A stretch of DNA of 64,000 bases, from positions 19,073,934-19,137,933 of the forward strand of contig JAAOOA010000033.1 of the NCBI GenBank assembly GCA_012861695.1. Direction: 5' to 3'. The stretch is from Trematomus loennbergii. Its lineage: Eukaryota > Chordata > Actinopteri > Perciformes > Nototheniidae. Both the position numbers and the translations under genes were made by a program. The notes below the pieces were generated by a model. That model had not been told where the DNA came from and searched no databases. It saw only the letters and a program-made list of their open reading frames with translations. This document shows positions 1 to 13,672 of the stretch, one piece after another (position 1 is the stretch's first letter; each line of letters starts with the position of its first letter).

Positions 1-655
1 ACGTTATAAGCAAAAACGGACATCAAAACAGGTGACGCTAGGTAGCTAAAAATGCTAACATTTTTACCTTGGCTCTGTAGTCTCTCCAAAGTGGTCTTCA
101 ATGGCATTAAAATTACATGCGCGAAGCCCCCACCTTTTCTCTTCACAACGTGTGTGTGGGGGACTCCCCCTTCGATTCTATTGGCTCTAACGGTCAGAAA
201 GAGGTGTCAACCATCAAAATCGAGCAAGGGGGGCCAGAGATATGGAAAATCCACCCAAATGACCCCAGAAGTGGTTTCTTTTTGCTAAATCTCTCTAAAA
301 AGGTCAAATGTCACTTATTCAGGGTACTTATTATATGTTGTACTTTGGATTCCTAAAGCTTTTAGTCTACTAACCCATCATCCAAGGGTGGTTTTCACTA
401 TAAGTAAAAAATAATTTTTGGACGGACACTATAATTTACAGTTTTTTACTATGTAAAATCTGAATTTTCTTTAAAATAAAAAACATCTATATTGATTCTG
501 ACTTTTCTACATCCAACTCACAGGTTTATCATTACTTTGAGAAAAAATATTATTAATTTAACCCTTTTAGAAGGGAAGATATGGTCATTTGTTCTGGGAA
601 TGTCATTTTCGAGCCTGAGACCTGAAAAACAGGCTCAGGGCTTAACAGGTTAAAA
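1..655. repeat. Probable dispersed repeat flanking the LINE; no gene
   Basis: No coding sequence is recognisable. The right part (about 556-655) holds a hairpin whose arms GAGCCTG and CAGGCTC are separated by about a dozen bases (near 610-635). I recall similar sequence as a common percomorph dispersed repeat, but this is an impression and not a search result. The short ORFs in 52-356 look random. Confidence 0.3.
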
Positions 656-666
656 GATAAAAACGA

Positions 667-1515
667 CTTGGTCTTGGCCAATAGTCGTATTTTAAAAAAG
701 CAGGTTTTGACTACGCTGCTGACCTGCTTATCGAATTTAAAAGCGCTATTGAAGGTCACTCCAAGGTTTGTGACAGAGGGGAGGATATCATTTTTGAAGG
801 AGCCCAGAATATCAACCTGGGAGGCTGGAGGTTGGGGTCCAAAAAAGATAACCTCAGTCTTGCTCTCGTTGAGGTTGAGGACATTTTGGCTCAGCCAGGA
901 TTTGATCTCTGCTAAGCAGTCCATCAATAGCTGTAATGAGTTGACATTTGAATTGAGTGGCAGATAGATCTGTACATCGTCGGCGTAGCAGTGGAAGGGG
1001 ATGTTGTGTTTTGTGAGAATTGAACCTCGGGGCAGTATGTACAGTAGAAAAAGGAAGGCGCCCAGAATAGAGCCTTGGGGAACCCCACATGTAAGAGGGG
1101 CTTTGGCAGAGGAGAAGGCACCTAGCTGCACTGAGAAGCTACGGTAGGTCTGTCAGGTAGGACCTGAACCCATGCAAGGGCAGAGCCTGTGATGCCAGCG
1201 GACTGTTCAAGCCGTGACAACAGGATGCTATGGTCCACAGTGTCGAAGGCAGCTGTTAGGTCAGGTTAACAGCACCAGGACAGCTGGGCTACCTGAGTCG
1301 GCGGCTAGGAGCAGATCATTAAAAACTCTTAAAAGGGCTGTTTCAGTGCTGTGCATGGGTTTGAAGCCAGACTGAAACTTTTCATGGATTCCATGCGTGA
1401 TTAAGAAAGACTGCAGCTGGGCGTAGACTACTCGCTCCAGGGCTTTCGATAAAAAAGGTAGATGGGAGATGGGCCTAAAATTTGCGAGAATGGAAGGTCG
1501 AGATTTTTCTTTTTA
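667..1515 (-). mobile_element. L2/Rex-type LINE reverse transcriptase fragment, broken
   Basis: The minus strand encodes part of a non-LTR retrotransposon reverse transcriptase. Reading from 1515 down, motifs appear in the family order: [36 protein letters not shown], then TAAFDTVDHSILLSRLE, then [17 protein letters not shown] and the catalytic box YADD (in the open frame 553-1131, residues 49-52), followed by [15 protein letters not shown]. The two halves lie in different frames: a frameshift sits near 1262-1270 and another near 1131-1150, so no intact protein remains. The 5' part of the element (endonuclease) is absent. The motif order and wording fit the L2/Rex1/CR1 group of fish LINEs; L2 is my best guess. 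It is a dead, 5'-truncated copy with no link to pcdh1. Confidence 0.85.
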
Positions 1516-2289
1516 AGTAGTGAAGTAAAGTAATTAATAAACACCCTAACAATGTTTACTTTTAAACGCTGTTTAACACTTCATATATCTGCACACATTA
1601 AGGTGTAATGTTTTATTACAAATGTGTTTTTTCAAGTCTTCGTGGTGCAATTATAAGCACTAATTGCACCTTATCTCTATTCAGAAACGCATTCAAAATA
1701 AATGAGTATGTTTTCATAACAAGAAAGCTGACAGGAACAATTAAAGGGAACATATGGTTTCAAGATGTTTTGATAATTTTTCTAAATTTCTATTCGTCCC
1801 AAACTGCATCTCATAATTAGGGAGATATACTACCTTTATTTCAGCTTCTCTGGTCTCTGTGTGTATGTTTTCGCTGTAGGAGTTACATATTTGAGTACTT
1901 TATGCTGATTTTTTACTTTGTACTGATCACTTTTCACACTCTGGTATATTTGAGTGAAGCTGTCTCAGATCTTAAAACATGTCAAGTATATAACCTGACA
2001 ACCTTAGGAGCCCTTTGGCCATTCTGTAGTCTAGACTAAAGACCAAAGGTTGTTCAGTCTTTTCCAGGCTTTGAGAAGATCCCACCTGGGGAGTTTGAAT
2101 CTGTGAGGTAAATGCACCTCATGGTTTCTTATCTGTGCACCAAAACATTTATAACTTTTCTAAAAAATACATGTTTGTGTTGGTTGTCTTATATATTTTT
2201 TGAATGTAGCTTTAAATTGTAACATTTAAATGAGCTCTATTGTGTTTTTTTTTTTCTGGTTTCATATTTCTATTTTGTGCTTCTTTGAC
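1516..2289. other. Non-coding, AT-rich; nothing recognised
   Basis: Only short random ORFs are present. I see no motif, exon or repeat boundary that I can support. Confidence 0.4.
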
Positions 2290-2625
2290 AGGTTTGTGAC
2301 ATGTGATTTGTTAGCGGGCTGGCACTGTTATGATTGGTCGACCGCTTAGATATATCATGTCCTTTAGCCTATCACCTACAATGGGTTGGAGTGTTAGCCA
2401 ATAGGAGCGTGAGTATAAGGTTTTATTTTACCTTTATTTAACCAGGATAGGTCTCATTGAGATTTGAAAAAGAGAGTCCTGGCCCAAGATAGGTAACAGC
2501 ACAGTTACAGACAAAGGTATTGATGCCACTTTGTTATGGAAGTAAACAAAGGAGTCCAATGGAGGCGTTTCAGGCAGGGGGGGAGTGTGTGTGAAAGAAA
2601 CTCCCTCTGGAGGGAACTTTGGGAT
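2290..2625 (+). repeat. R1-family dispersed repeat, copy a, with an R2 insertion
   Basis: This segment matches about 55790-57090 in the same orientation. Shared blocks include TTAGCGGGCTGG, TTAGCCTATCA, GGAGTC(C/A)AATGGAGGCG and TTTCAGGCAGGGGG followed by GAGTGT. Copy a is interrupted at about 2431-2512 by an R2 repeat. At 2571-2590 it shows the uninterrupted form of the site where a hAT element sits in the 55.7 kb copy. Non-coding. Confidence 0.65.
2431..2512 (+). repeat. R2 dispersed repeat inserted in R1 copy a
   Basis: It starts CCTTTATTTAACCAGG and continues with (T/C)CATTGAGAT, then a purine-rich stretch and CCTGGCC. The same start and order recur at 38427, also inside another mobile element. 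Superfamily not determined. Confidence 0.55.
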
Positions 2626-4484
2626 GTTAGCCTTTGTATTGAGCATTTATATAGAATGATGAAATACAACTTTAATATTAAAAGTTCTACCTCTTTTATT
2701 CTATTCTATTGTAGTATGTGTGTATCTTCTCCTCAATGACATATGAAAGAGAATGAAGGCAATATACTCAAATGGATGGAAATCAGTTCTACCTCACATC
2801 ACCATAAGTTAACACATGATCGGAATCATGATATGGAGTAATACAGGGACTAAGCAACCGTTAGCAAGGCCGGCCCCCTAACTGGTGAATTGCCTGTGGG
2901 AAATGAATCATATAACAAACTATTTTTAGTGCGTGCCCTCATATCACACCAATCAAGTACATTGGCGGTTGGAACCAACATTTCACAAGCGTTGGAGATC
3001 AGAAATATAAGGGACCGGTGACACCAGTGTCCGGTGAAATGAATGCATTATTCATATGTGTAAGTCAGCAGAAAAAGACTCATGACTTTGCACTACTGAG
3101 CTTTATAACCTCGATAGTAAGGCTTACCACGCCAGTGAACTCAAGGCACGGCTGGCTAGTCCTGGAATTCACTGTACAATGGTGACTGAGGAATGCTTGG
3201 AATGGAGAGAGATCTTCAAACTTCCAGGGCAGTGATGCAGTCGCTTTCCTCCCTAAATGATATAAAGTCACTCTGGGGTGTTCTTTATAGAAATCAGTTT
3301 CTGCTTTAGTGCCAGTTACACTTCGGTTGTACCATGTTTTTTAAGCATAACACATTGTTAATCAAACAAACAAACAAACTGACAAAATAACACTGCTTGT
3401 TTAAAGTGTAGCTTCAAATATTACAGTATTGTCCCAGTCTCTGTCAGCAATGACCTGGAGTAAAATGCTTCAACAGTCATTATTAAATCAAATGCAGGTT
3501 TTTTCGATTTGCTGTTGTAGATTGTTCTTGACACGGAATCCTACATAAAGGGTGTTTCACTTTAAATGAATAGTTTCATTGATTTCCCCATCATGTGTTC
3601 AAGTATACCTCAAGGAAAAGATTGAGTACCCTCATACGTAATATGAAAGAAATCCCAATGAGGTCTTATTAAAATGTGGAGGCCAGATGTTTTGCCTTTT
3701 CTCTTTTCCCCAAAGTATTCTATTGGCAGCCTCCAGCCTCTCGATTTTCAAGAAGCTATTTGGATGCACAATAAAACAAGAAGAATGTATTTCATTTTCA
3801 GCCAGTGGATATTCTTATATAGATGGCATTTGCTGAATGTTTTTTATCCAAAATGCCCTTTAAGACAACAAGGGTATACACTGTTAAAGGCTTGCTCTCT
3901 TATTATGTATTTGTGCTTTATTACCAACATGGTCAACAACAATGAAAACAATGAATTTGTGTCTCTTCTTTTGGATATCGGCCATCTTGGTTGAAGAGAG
4001 AAAAACAGATGGTATAACCCTCAGTGACACTAGATTACATACCAAGGCTTCTGTTCACTGTGCTATTATGTTAAAGAATAGCTAGATCAATTATGTTTCA
4101 CCTTTTTGAAATCATAAAGACTTTAACACATTAAAGGTCAGGACTGATTGAGCTTACATTTAGAAAAACAACAGCATCAGAGATGTTCATAGAATATAAA
4201 CTAGAAATTAGAATAACACTTTCCAAGATGGTGTGCATTGAAAGGTAATGAGATGGCATTATGTTGTTATCTTTATTGTGTCCAGCCTTTGAAAATAATC
4301 AGTCTGCAACACAGTTTTAGTTCATGTTCAACATTAGACAACAATGACCTTATTAGTAGTCAAGAAAGCGATGCCGGTATTGTAATCTGTGTGTTATCAT
4401 GGAGAAATGTGCTCCTGGAGGGCTATTATGTAAGAGGGAAATACCACAGAGAAGGTTTTCAGTCTGTTTGTGTTTTTGTAATTT
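2626..4484. other. Non-coding; nothing recognised
   Basis: No exon-like or element-like structure could be supported. ORFs of up to 106 codons here (for example 3674-3994) have no family resemblance and AT-rich, random-looking composition. Confidence 0.4.
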
Positions 4485-4668
4485 GAGCAGACTGGGCTCT
4501 GGTTTCAGACAGAGGGTGAAAAGAGGTTCTGCAGCACAGGCAGTATGTGAAAGACCTTTTTGAACATTAAAGCATGTATAGGGCCCTTTTAAGAGCATGT
4601 CAGTATGGGCATAATATGTCCTCGTTGACAGGTGTGTAGTGAAATGAATAGCAAAAACAATCGACAAT
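4485..4668 (-). repeat. R1-family dispersed repeat fragment, copy b
   Basis: The minus strand reads CTGCCTGTGCTGCAGAAC, then CTCTTTTCACCCTCT, matching 55741-55780. On the + strand the shared block GCAGCACAGGCAGTATG is followed by GAACATTAAAGCA and a GGGCCC block, as at 39470-39545. A truncated copy with no coding capacity. Confidence 0.6.
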
Positions 4669-5370
4669 GTAAAGCCAAGGACTCAAGCTTTCAAAACAAA
4701 TTGTTATGAAAGTGAATAACCATGATGATGATGTGCTTAAAGCCATAAGATGTTAATACATTTAAAAACATATTTTGACGGATTATTCATTATAAGGATA
4801 CCAGTGTCTTTGATACGAATGAAGTACTTATAAAACAAATTCAATTGATCAGAGAGAACAGTTTTTATATGTAAAAGGCTAACATGAATACCAATTTAAA
4901 CTGAACCTGGTGACCTGGACACAACTTGATGCATGTTTTAGTACAGTGGTAGTTCACTGTAGCATATAGGAATATTACTTGTGTTGCATTATCAACAACT
5001 AATCTATTTCAAAAGACCTCTGGGATAAGTATTATTAAGAATTTAATTCACACCTAACCTGAGTTGGAGTAAAAAGCAGTCAAGTTTTTAAAAATAATGT
5101 TTGAAATAATTATGCCTTAACCTTGCTACAATGGCTTTGAATAAAGTTGCGTGGGTATGCTTCAGATATTTCAGATAATTTATTCTCACAAAAGCCAATA
5201 TCTACAGCCAGCTGAGGCAATAAGTGGATGTAGCATTTTTAAAACCAATGAACCAGGGAATGAACTTCTTTCATCGGTGGGGTCTAAGGATGCTATTCCT
5301 AAGGAGACGCCTCATCTGTTCCTGTTTAAGTGCAAGCAGCGGGGTCTGTGTGACAGGCTGACTGACAGAC
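4669..5370. other. Non-coding; nothing recognised
   Basis: AT-rich sequence leading into the CA microsatellite. No supported feature. Confidence 0.4.
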
Positions 5371-7586
<2,216 letters not shown>

Positions 7587-8101
7587 CAACCCAGTCTCAC
7601 GGCATTTCATGTTATAGTCACGACATTTAATCTATTGATTCGTGTTCATCAACACGATTTTCCCCTTTTTTCCTTCTAATTTGTTATTCTTTTCTAAATA
7701 ACACACTGTTATTTACTCAACAATAACACACAATTATCCTTGTTTTTTTTATTTGTTTAATTCTATAAGCTCTGGCTTTTTTGCCGTCCGTCAGGAACTG
7801 AATTTCAAAATAAAGTCACCGGAAACAGACGTAGGCGATACACACCCACTGAACTGATTACCCAAGATCCTATATGGTTGAAGCTCGGTGATTGGATGTT
7901 TTAGCCGCAATGCACCTTGGGATATGGTGTTAATGCGATATGAAATCCAAAAAAAAGAAAAAAAAAAAGAAAATAATACTTTAATCCGAGTGTTCTTGCT
8001 TTTCTCTTTGAAAGTCATCACATAACGGCATTGTAATACACGGTTCGGCTGCATTAAATATTAGATATCTGCCGTAGTTCTTTATTTTAAAGACTGGGTT
8101 G
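7587..8101. mobile_element. Non-autonomous DNA element with 11 bp inverted ends and 7 bp target duplication
   Basis: The left end CAACCCAGTCT (7587-7597) is the exact reverse complement of the right end AGACTGGGTTG (8091-8101). The flanks carry the same 7 bp, CATGTCT, at 7580-7586 and 8102-8108, as expected of a target-site duplication. The 515 bp interior has no transposase. The left end (CCCAGTCTCACGGCA and onward) resembles a very common teleost repeat, but I cannot place it in a superfamily: 7 bp is not diagnostic, and an 8 bp duplication with one changed base would be hAT. Confidence 0.75.
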
Positions 8102-8108
8102 CATGTCT

Positions 8109-9272
8109 TCGTACTTGGCTGGCTTTGTGCCAAGTGTCTTCTTCTTCTTCTTTCAGATTTGTAATACATCAGTTCCCGTCTCACCGCTGAGCTCCCCACC
8201 TTTCTCATGTATTATTGTGTTTGCAAAAGATAAACAAGTGTTGAAGAGTCAACTGATAACGGGAATGGACAGCTGCTGGTGGGAATATTAGCCGGTAAAT
8301 TGTTCAGCCTTTGTAACTGCCAATCAGAAATGCACACATACACACACGGAGCTAAATCATGACAGGGATGACGGGAAGTTGCGCTGACAGCTTTATAAAC
8401 ACACCTCTTTAAATCTCCTCAGATGCCAGGGCCATTAGAAAATCAGTTGTCCATTAAGACGTCTCGTTTCGTCGGCATGTCAACCTTTAGAGAATGATGT
8501 TGTTATTTCTTCTCTATCTTTGTTTTTCTCATTGACATGACGAAATGACAGAATCATTAGGCGTACTGAAAGTTGTGCTATCATAACAATACAAACTACA
8601 TGTTAACATACTTAAGGTAGAAAATAGAATAGAAAGTATGTACGAAACGTTTGTGTAACAGAGCATACAGTAAGTCCCATTTAAGACATAATGTAATATA
8701 TTGCATTCTTATAGTGGTATTAATACCTCTATTATTATGTATCAACATGTTCATTATGAAGGTTTACAAACCTGCTTTACACCCAATATAATGTAAATAT
8801 TGGTGGTAAATCTGCTCTGATTCTATAGCTCTGCTGTCCTCTATTAAAGAGACCTTAAAATGATGAGTGACACCAAAATAAAATCAGCTTTATGTTGATA
8901 TCATGAGTTTTAGGACCAGGCACAAATAGAAAATTGAGTTGAAAATTCAGATTTAGTTTGTTTTCCATTTTGAGAATCATTTTGAAATGTCGAGAATGAA
9001 GTTGAAATGTCAAGAATGAGGGTGAACTTTCAGTTTTATTGCCAAGCATGAATTAATCAGATTTTTGTTCAAAGTTGAAAACGTGTTCATTCGTGGAGAA
9101 TAAAGTTGCAACACAAGTTCTTCCTCTTAATTTCTTCAACTTTTACCTGCACCTACAATAATACTTATGTACTAAAATATTTTCTTAGAGGAGAAGAATA
9201 ATGTTTGTATTAGACCATGGATGAACACGTACATGGGGTTATTTCATCAAATTCGGATCAGAAAGCACAACC
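8109..9272. other. Non-coding; nothing recognised
   Basis: No coding or repeat structure supported. AT-rich. Confidence 0.4.
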
Positions 9273-10797
9273 TTAAAGGGGACCTATCATGCAAAATGCA
9301 CTTTTGTACGTCTTTTATACATGAATATGTGTCCCCGGTGTTCCAGGGAACTCACCAAGTGTCAGAAAACACAACCCTCTCTATTTTCCTCCATACCCAA
9401 ATCTCTAAAAAAGGGGCTGCAACGGATCTGATAAAAACTGATCCAGATTTGAACACTGTCCTGACCAGGGGCGTCGCCTGGACCTGAAAACATTCGGGGC
9501 TTAGCCCACAGTGGCGGCGGCACTACAGTGGCATTTTTCACTCTAACACTCCCCACACGCACACACACAGTACACCCCGACGGTTACAATGAAGGCTCGA
9601 TAATCAGCTCACGGCATATAGGCAGGGGTAAAGTGGTATTTTTTGGTGGGGGGCTCACCTCCTCTAGGGGGGTCCGGGGGGATGCTCCCCTGGGAAGATT
9701 TTTTTTAAATATTGAAGTTAAATGCATCAATCTGGTGCACTTTGAGAGCAAAATGAAGAGATCTATGGATACCTCTCTCAACACCCATATGAAGCAGAAC
9801 TGTAAACAGATGTACTTTTTCTTTATGGATATTTTACAAATCACTCCCCTTTTAAACTCTATTCTTGTTTTACTGCCATATAGTATTTCATAACTGTTTT
9901 TCCTTTATTCTCTTATTTTTTTTATAACTATAATGATCATATGAAGGTGTGCCGCGGAAATAATCTTTTGAATAATTTGTGACCAAACCGTTAGAGACCC
10001 ACTGAGATAACTTAGACTAAAGTTATGTATCTAAACACTCAGAGAGTCCTTTAGCTCACCTGAGTCTCTCAGTCTGAGAGGAGAGGACTATCCTCCAGCT
10101 TCTTGTGGAACAAACAGCTCCTTATGTCCGTTAGTGCAGCTAGCTAACCAGATGCTAACAACATGGTCCATGCTGGCACCGGTCCCTCCCTCCCTCTCTC
10201 TATCACACTAAATGCGCTATTGCCACACACACACACAGAGCCGAGCTTGAATGACACAAGCACACGTTTATTTCCATGCAACTCTCTGATTGGTCTGGTG
10301 TCATGCCTCTGTTGCATTCACTGAACACGGGAAATTACAGTGCTGCCGTCCTCTCTTGTGTCATGATGAGGTTCACGTAAAGCACGGTTAATGTATTATA
10401 TTATTGAGGGAGAATTGTCCGGGGCTACAGAAAAAACATTCGGGGCTAAAGCCCCGGATGCCCAGGCCAGGCGACGCTACTGGTCCTGACGTCAGGACAG
10501 TGGCGCTACGGCTATTGGGCCAACTCCACCAATCAGGAGGAGACAGCCACGGCCATTGCCGTTCGAAAGCGCTGGAGACGCTGTAGTACATATGCCAGGC
10601 CTGTAGATGGTGCTGTTCTCACTGAATCTGCCCTTGCTAAAACAGCTAGAAATTGTCAAATTGAGCAAAATGAGGCATGGCTAAAATGCATGATCTGTTT
10701 GGTATTTTGAAAAAAAAAAAGTATAAATATGCCTTACAGTATATAGGTATGGTCCTACACTATATTATTCAAATATAGCATGATAGGTCCACTTTAA
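9273..10797. mobile_element. TTAA-bounded MITE, split by a hAT-type insertion
   Basis: The left end is TTAA followed by AGGGGACCTATCATGC (9277-9292). The right end is GCATGATAGGTCCACT (10778-10793) followed by TTAA (10794-10797). The two ends are inverted repeats with one mismatch. Without the nested element and one target duplication the MITE is about 500 bp and non-coding. TTAA at both borders is the target preference of piggyBac-type transposases, so this is probably a piggyBac-mobilised MITE (inference from borders only). Confidence 0.75.
9466..10482. mobile_element. hAT-type non-autonomous element nested in the MITE
   Basis: The element begins CAGGGGCGTCGCCTGG (9466) and ends CCAGGCGACGCTACTG (10482), imperfect terminal inverted repeats. 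It is flanked by a perfect 8 bp duplication GTCCTGAC at 9458-9465 and 10483-10490. An 8 bp duplication with CAG...CTG ends is typical of hAT transposons. The 1017 bp interior has no transposase; its longest ORF (9528-9893, 121 codons) shows no hAT motif. A C-rich GGGGGGTCCGGGGGG block lies near 9667. A partial relative lies at about 44700-45390. Confidence 0.85.
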
Positions 10798-13540
10798 GTT
10801 TAACTGAATTGGGCCGTGTACAGTTGCTTTTATGATCAAACTGTGCTCCCAGAATCAATCTTTAGAAGTGCTTATAATTCATATGGAACATGATAAATAC
10901 AAAATAAAGATGATGACTGGCTCTGAATTCAACAGTTTTAAAGTTTTCATTTATAGCCGACCACTTTGGCAGAAACTGGACATTTCAACCATTTATGTGT
11001 TACTTTTAGCTTTTTCTCTATTTTTTTGTTGACCTTTTTGCTGCTTGCCTGCAAGCCAGTTTTCACACTCTCTCAATTTCATAACAAACTGTTCAGGTGT
11101 TAGACTCAATAAGTGGATTTATTTTTTTCTGGTGAAAATGTATTTTACGACTTACTCAAACAGTTCATATCGTTCCATGTACACCCTGGCAACTGTTGAA
11201 GTACCCCATCGGGTAAAATCACTACTCCGGTTTAATGTCTCATTAAATGTGTATAAACTTCTTATATTTTAAAATATAAATTCAGCACTTTTTTTGCATC
11301 TTACTAGTTTTTATATTGGCGGTTGTTTACTCTGATGTATTCCCACACTGTCATTTTAATATACACTTAGAACTCCTACTCCCATTACAGAATCAATGCC
11401 TGCATTTAGAAATATGAAATGATTAGATATTCTTTTTAATATGTATAGATTCACAAGCAAATGGAAAACCTAATTCCAGTCGTGATGAAAACTATTCACT
11501 GATCACATTTACAGAGCATCAGTGCCAACTCTTCTTCACAAACTGCTGACTCCGTGGCTTGGCTTTGCCTCGGACTGAACAGTTCAGGAATCATAAAGTT
11601 TTCTTTTCGCATCACTGCTCTGTCTTTTCCTCGCTTGACCCATCTGTAACAGCTCCTGCTCCACAAGTGGATGTGCTCCAAATTTAAATGCAACATGTTC
11701 TTCAACTCTGTGTCTGTGTCTCTTCATATCTGAGGATGATATATTGCAGACTCTGTTTTTTATTGTGGTGATGTTTAAAGATTATATCCGGACCAAATCA
11801 CATATGGCAGAACGATGCTGCTGCACTGACTGATGACTGCGGAGCTTAAATGCTGTTTTATGTCTTTCTACACCGCATGATGTCACAGTTGGCATTTTAA
11901 AGCAGACGACAAAATACAGTTTCTAAAAGTTAAGCCAAAATGTGAGTGCTTTAAACTTCCCTCTCTAACAGCTAGCTCTCTACTAGTTGCTAAAATAAGT
12001 CTTATTGTATAGAAGTCTAAGAAAAAATGACCATACTTCTAAGTTAATGTATTACCCTCTTAGACATTTAATTATTGAGTTAATGGTCTCAATAGCTAGT
12101 TTCAAGCCATCTTTAGTACAGCATTGTGTTCATTTTGTAAATGATCTTCCAATTTAGAGTAAAACAAGACAATGTCCTTGAACCGTTTTAGATCTGTGAC
12201 CCATTCAGTGTGGTTTCAGTTCAAAAAAGTAAATTGTAAGATTTTAATTGGCTTAAAATGTCTTGCTCATTTGGTTATACTAAACTCACCTCTTGAGTAA
12301 TTGTACAAAATAGCAACAACTAAATTGAGGTTTTCAAAATGTTGCCCACACACCAATGGGTGACTCGTGGTGACTACATCCAATACTATTCTTCTGTATT
12401 GCTTGTACAACATGCCAGATAGTAGTCACCAACTCAACAAAATAAGTAAATATATAAATAATTACATAAATGAGGACAATTAAACACCTAAAAAGATAAA
12501 TGAACTTCATAAAAATCAAATTAAAAAGATAAAAAGGATAAATGCTTCTTCTTTTCGTCCACTTCCGTGTGTCAAAGGCGAAACACCAGCTGTGACATCA
12601 GTGACAGGATGTGAATCGAGCCTTTGAGTAGAGCCTTTGTTAACATTTCATCCTATAGAGAGCAGTGCAGCAGCAGGAATCTCTCCTATTTTCCATTCAG
12701 TGTGGAGTTGCTCTTCAAAGTGTCGAATATTGCTGCAGCTTTTTCTATATTCCCTCATTTCCCTCTCCTTAGATGTATCCCCATTTCTGATTTGCATGTG
12801 TGCGCGTCTGTATGTGGTAGAGTCTGTACGCCTCCTGTGAAAGTGTGTCTGTTTGTCGAGGGGGGGACCTTCTCCAGGTGTGGTATGTGATAAGAGAATA
12901 GATGTAAATGTATACAGATCACATTCACAAGCCGTGTTGCCGCAACAGTAAACAAACCATGAGCTTAGAATTAAAACAGCCTGTCTGCCTACAGAGTTTC
13001 AGGCAGCTTTAAAGTCTTCAGCGTCAATTGATGAAAATAGAGATGGGTCTCAAACATATTTTTTATTTAAAAAAACTTGCTTAATTGATGCTCTTAACTG
13101 TGATTATACAACTAAATTAGGAATTTGGAAAAGGACATCTGTAAATATGAGGCTATAATATTCAGGGCACTGGCCATAGAAAATGTGCTGGATAGATACC
13201 GCATGGTGGGAAGAGTCTTTTGGGGAATTTGGGAGGGTTTGAGGGCATTTTCTGCCTTTGTTCTGATGCACCGGTTACTCTTGCCTTGTCCTCATTTTAC
13301 CTCTCTCATATTCAAATATGGCCAACAGGAAAAGGTGAGTGGGAATCAAACAGGCCTGTCATCTTTGAACTGAATAAAGAGATCAAATGAAGCAGTATTT
13401 CTGCTCACTCAGTCATATCAGAAACGGACGTAGCTGCTACATTGTACTGCCATGTGGTAAATGCTTGTGTATGCTGCTCTTGCTCTTTTTACATATCATG
13501 TATTTATTTGTTGCTATGTTTATAAATGTCATGTTCTTAT
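10798..13540. other. Non-coding; nothing recognised
   Basis: About 2.7 kb without a supported gene or repeat. ORFs here are short and resemble no family. Confidence 0.4.
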
Positions 13541-13672
13541 ATGTTATATGTCAGGGACTACGGATGGAAATGAGCTCAAAGCTAAAATCCGGCATGTTTA
13601 CACTTGAAGCATTATTTGTCTTAAGTGTTCATTATTTGCATTGTCCCTATTCAAATAAACTATTAAATGAAA
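13541..13672 (+). repeat. Dispersed 3'-tail-like repeat shared with the 56 kb hAT
   Basis: This block matches 56134-56269 closely: TGTCAGGGACTACGGATGG, TAGCTCAAAGCTAAAATCC or close variants, CACTTGAAGCATTATTTGTC, and TTGTCCCTATTCAAATAAAC. Both copies end shortly after an AATAAA hexamer (13654-13659 here), as expected of a retroposed 3' tail. Family unknown. Confidence 0.65.

Noticed and set aside
553..1131. LINE frame considered as a host gene
   Set aside because: YADD reverse transcriptase motifs and frameshifted upstream motifs identify a dead retrotransposon.
9528..9893. 121-codon ORF within the 9.5 kb hAT-type element
   Set aside because: No BED, DDE or hATC motif, and it includes translated G-rich low-complexity DNA.
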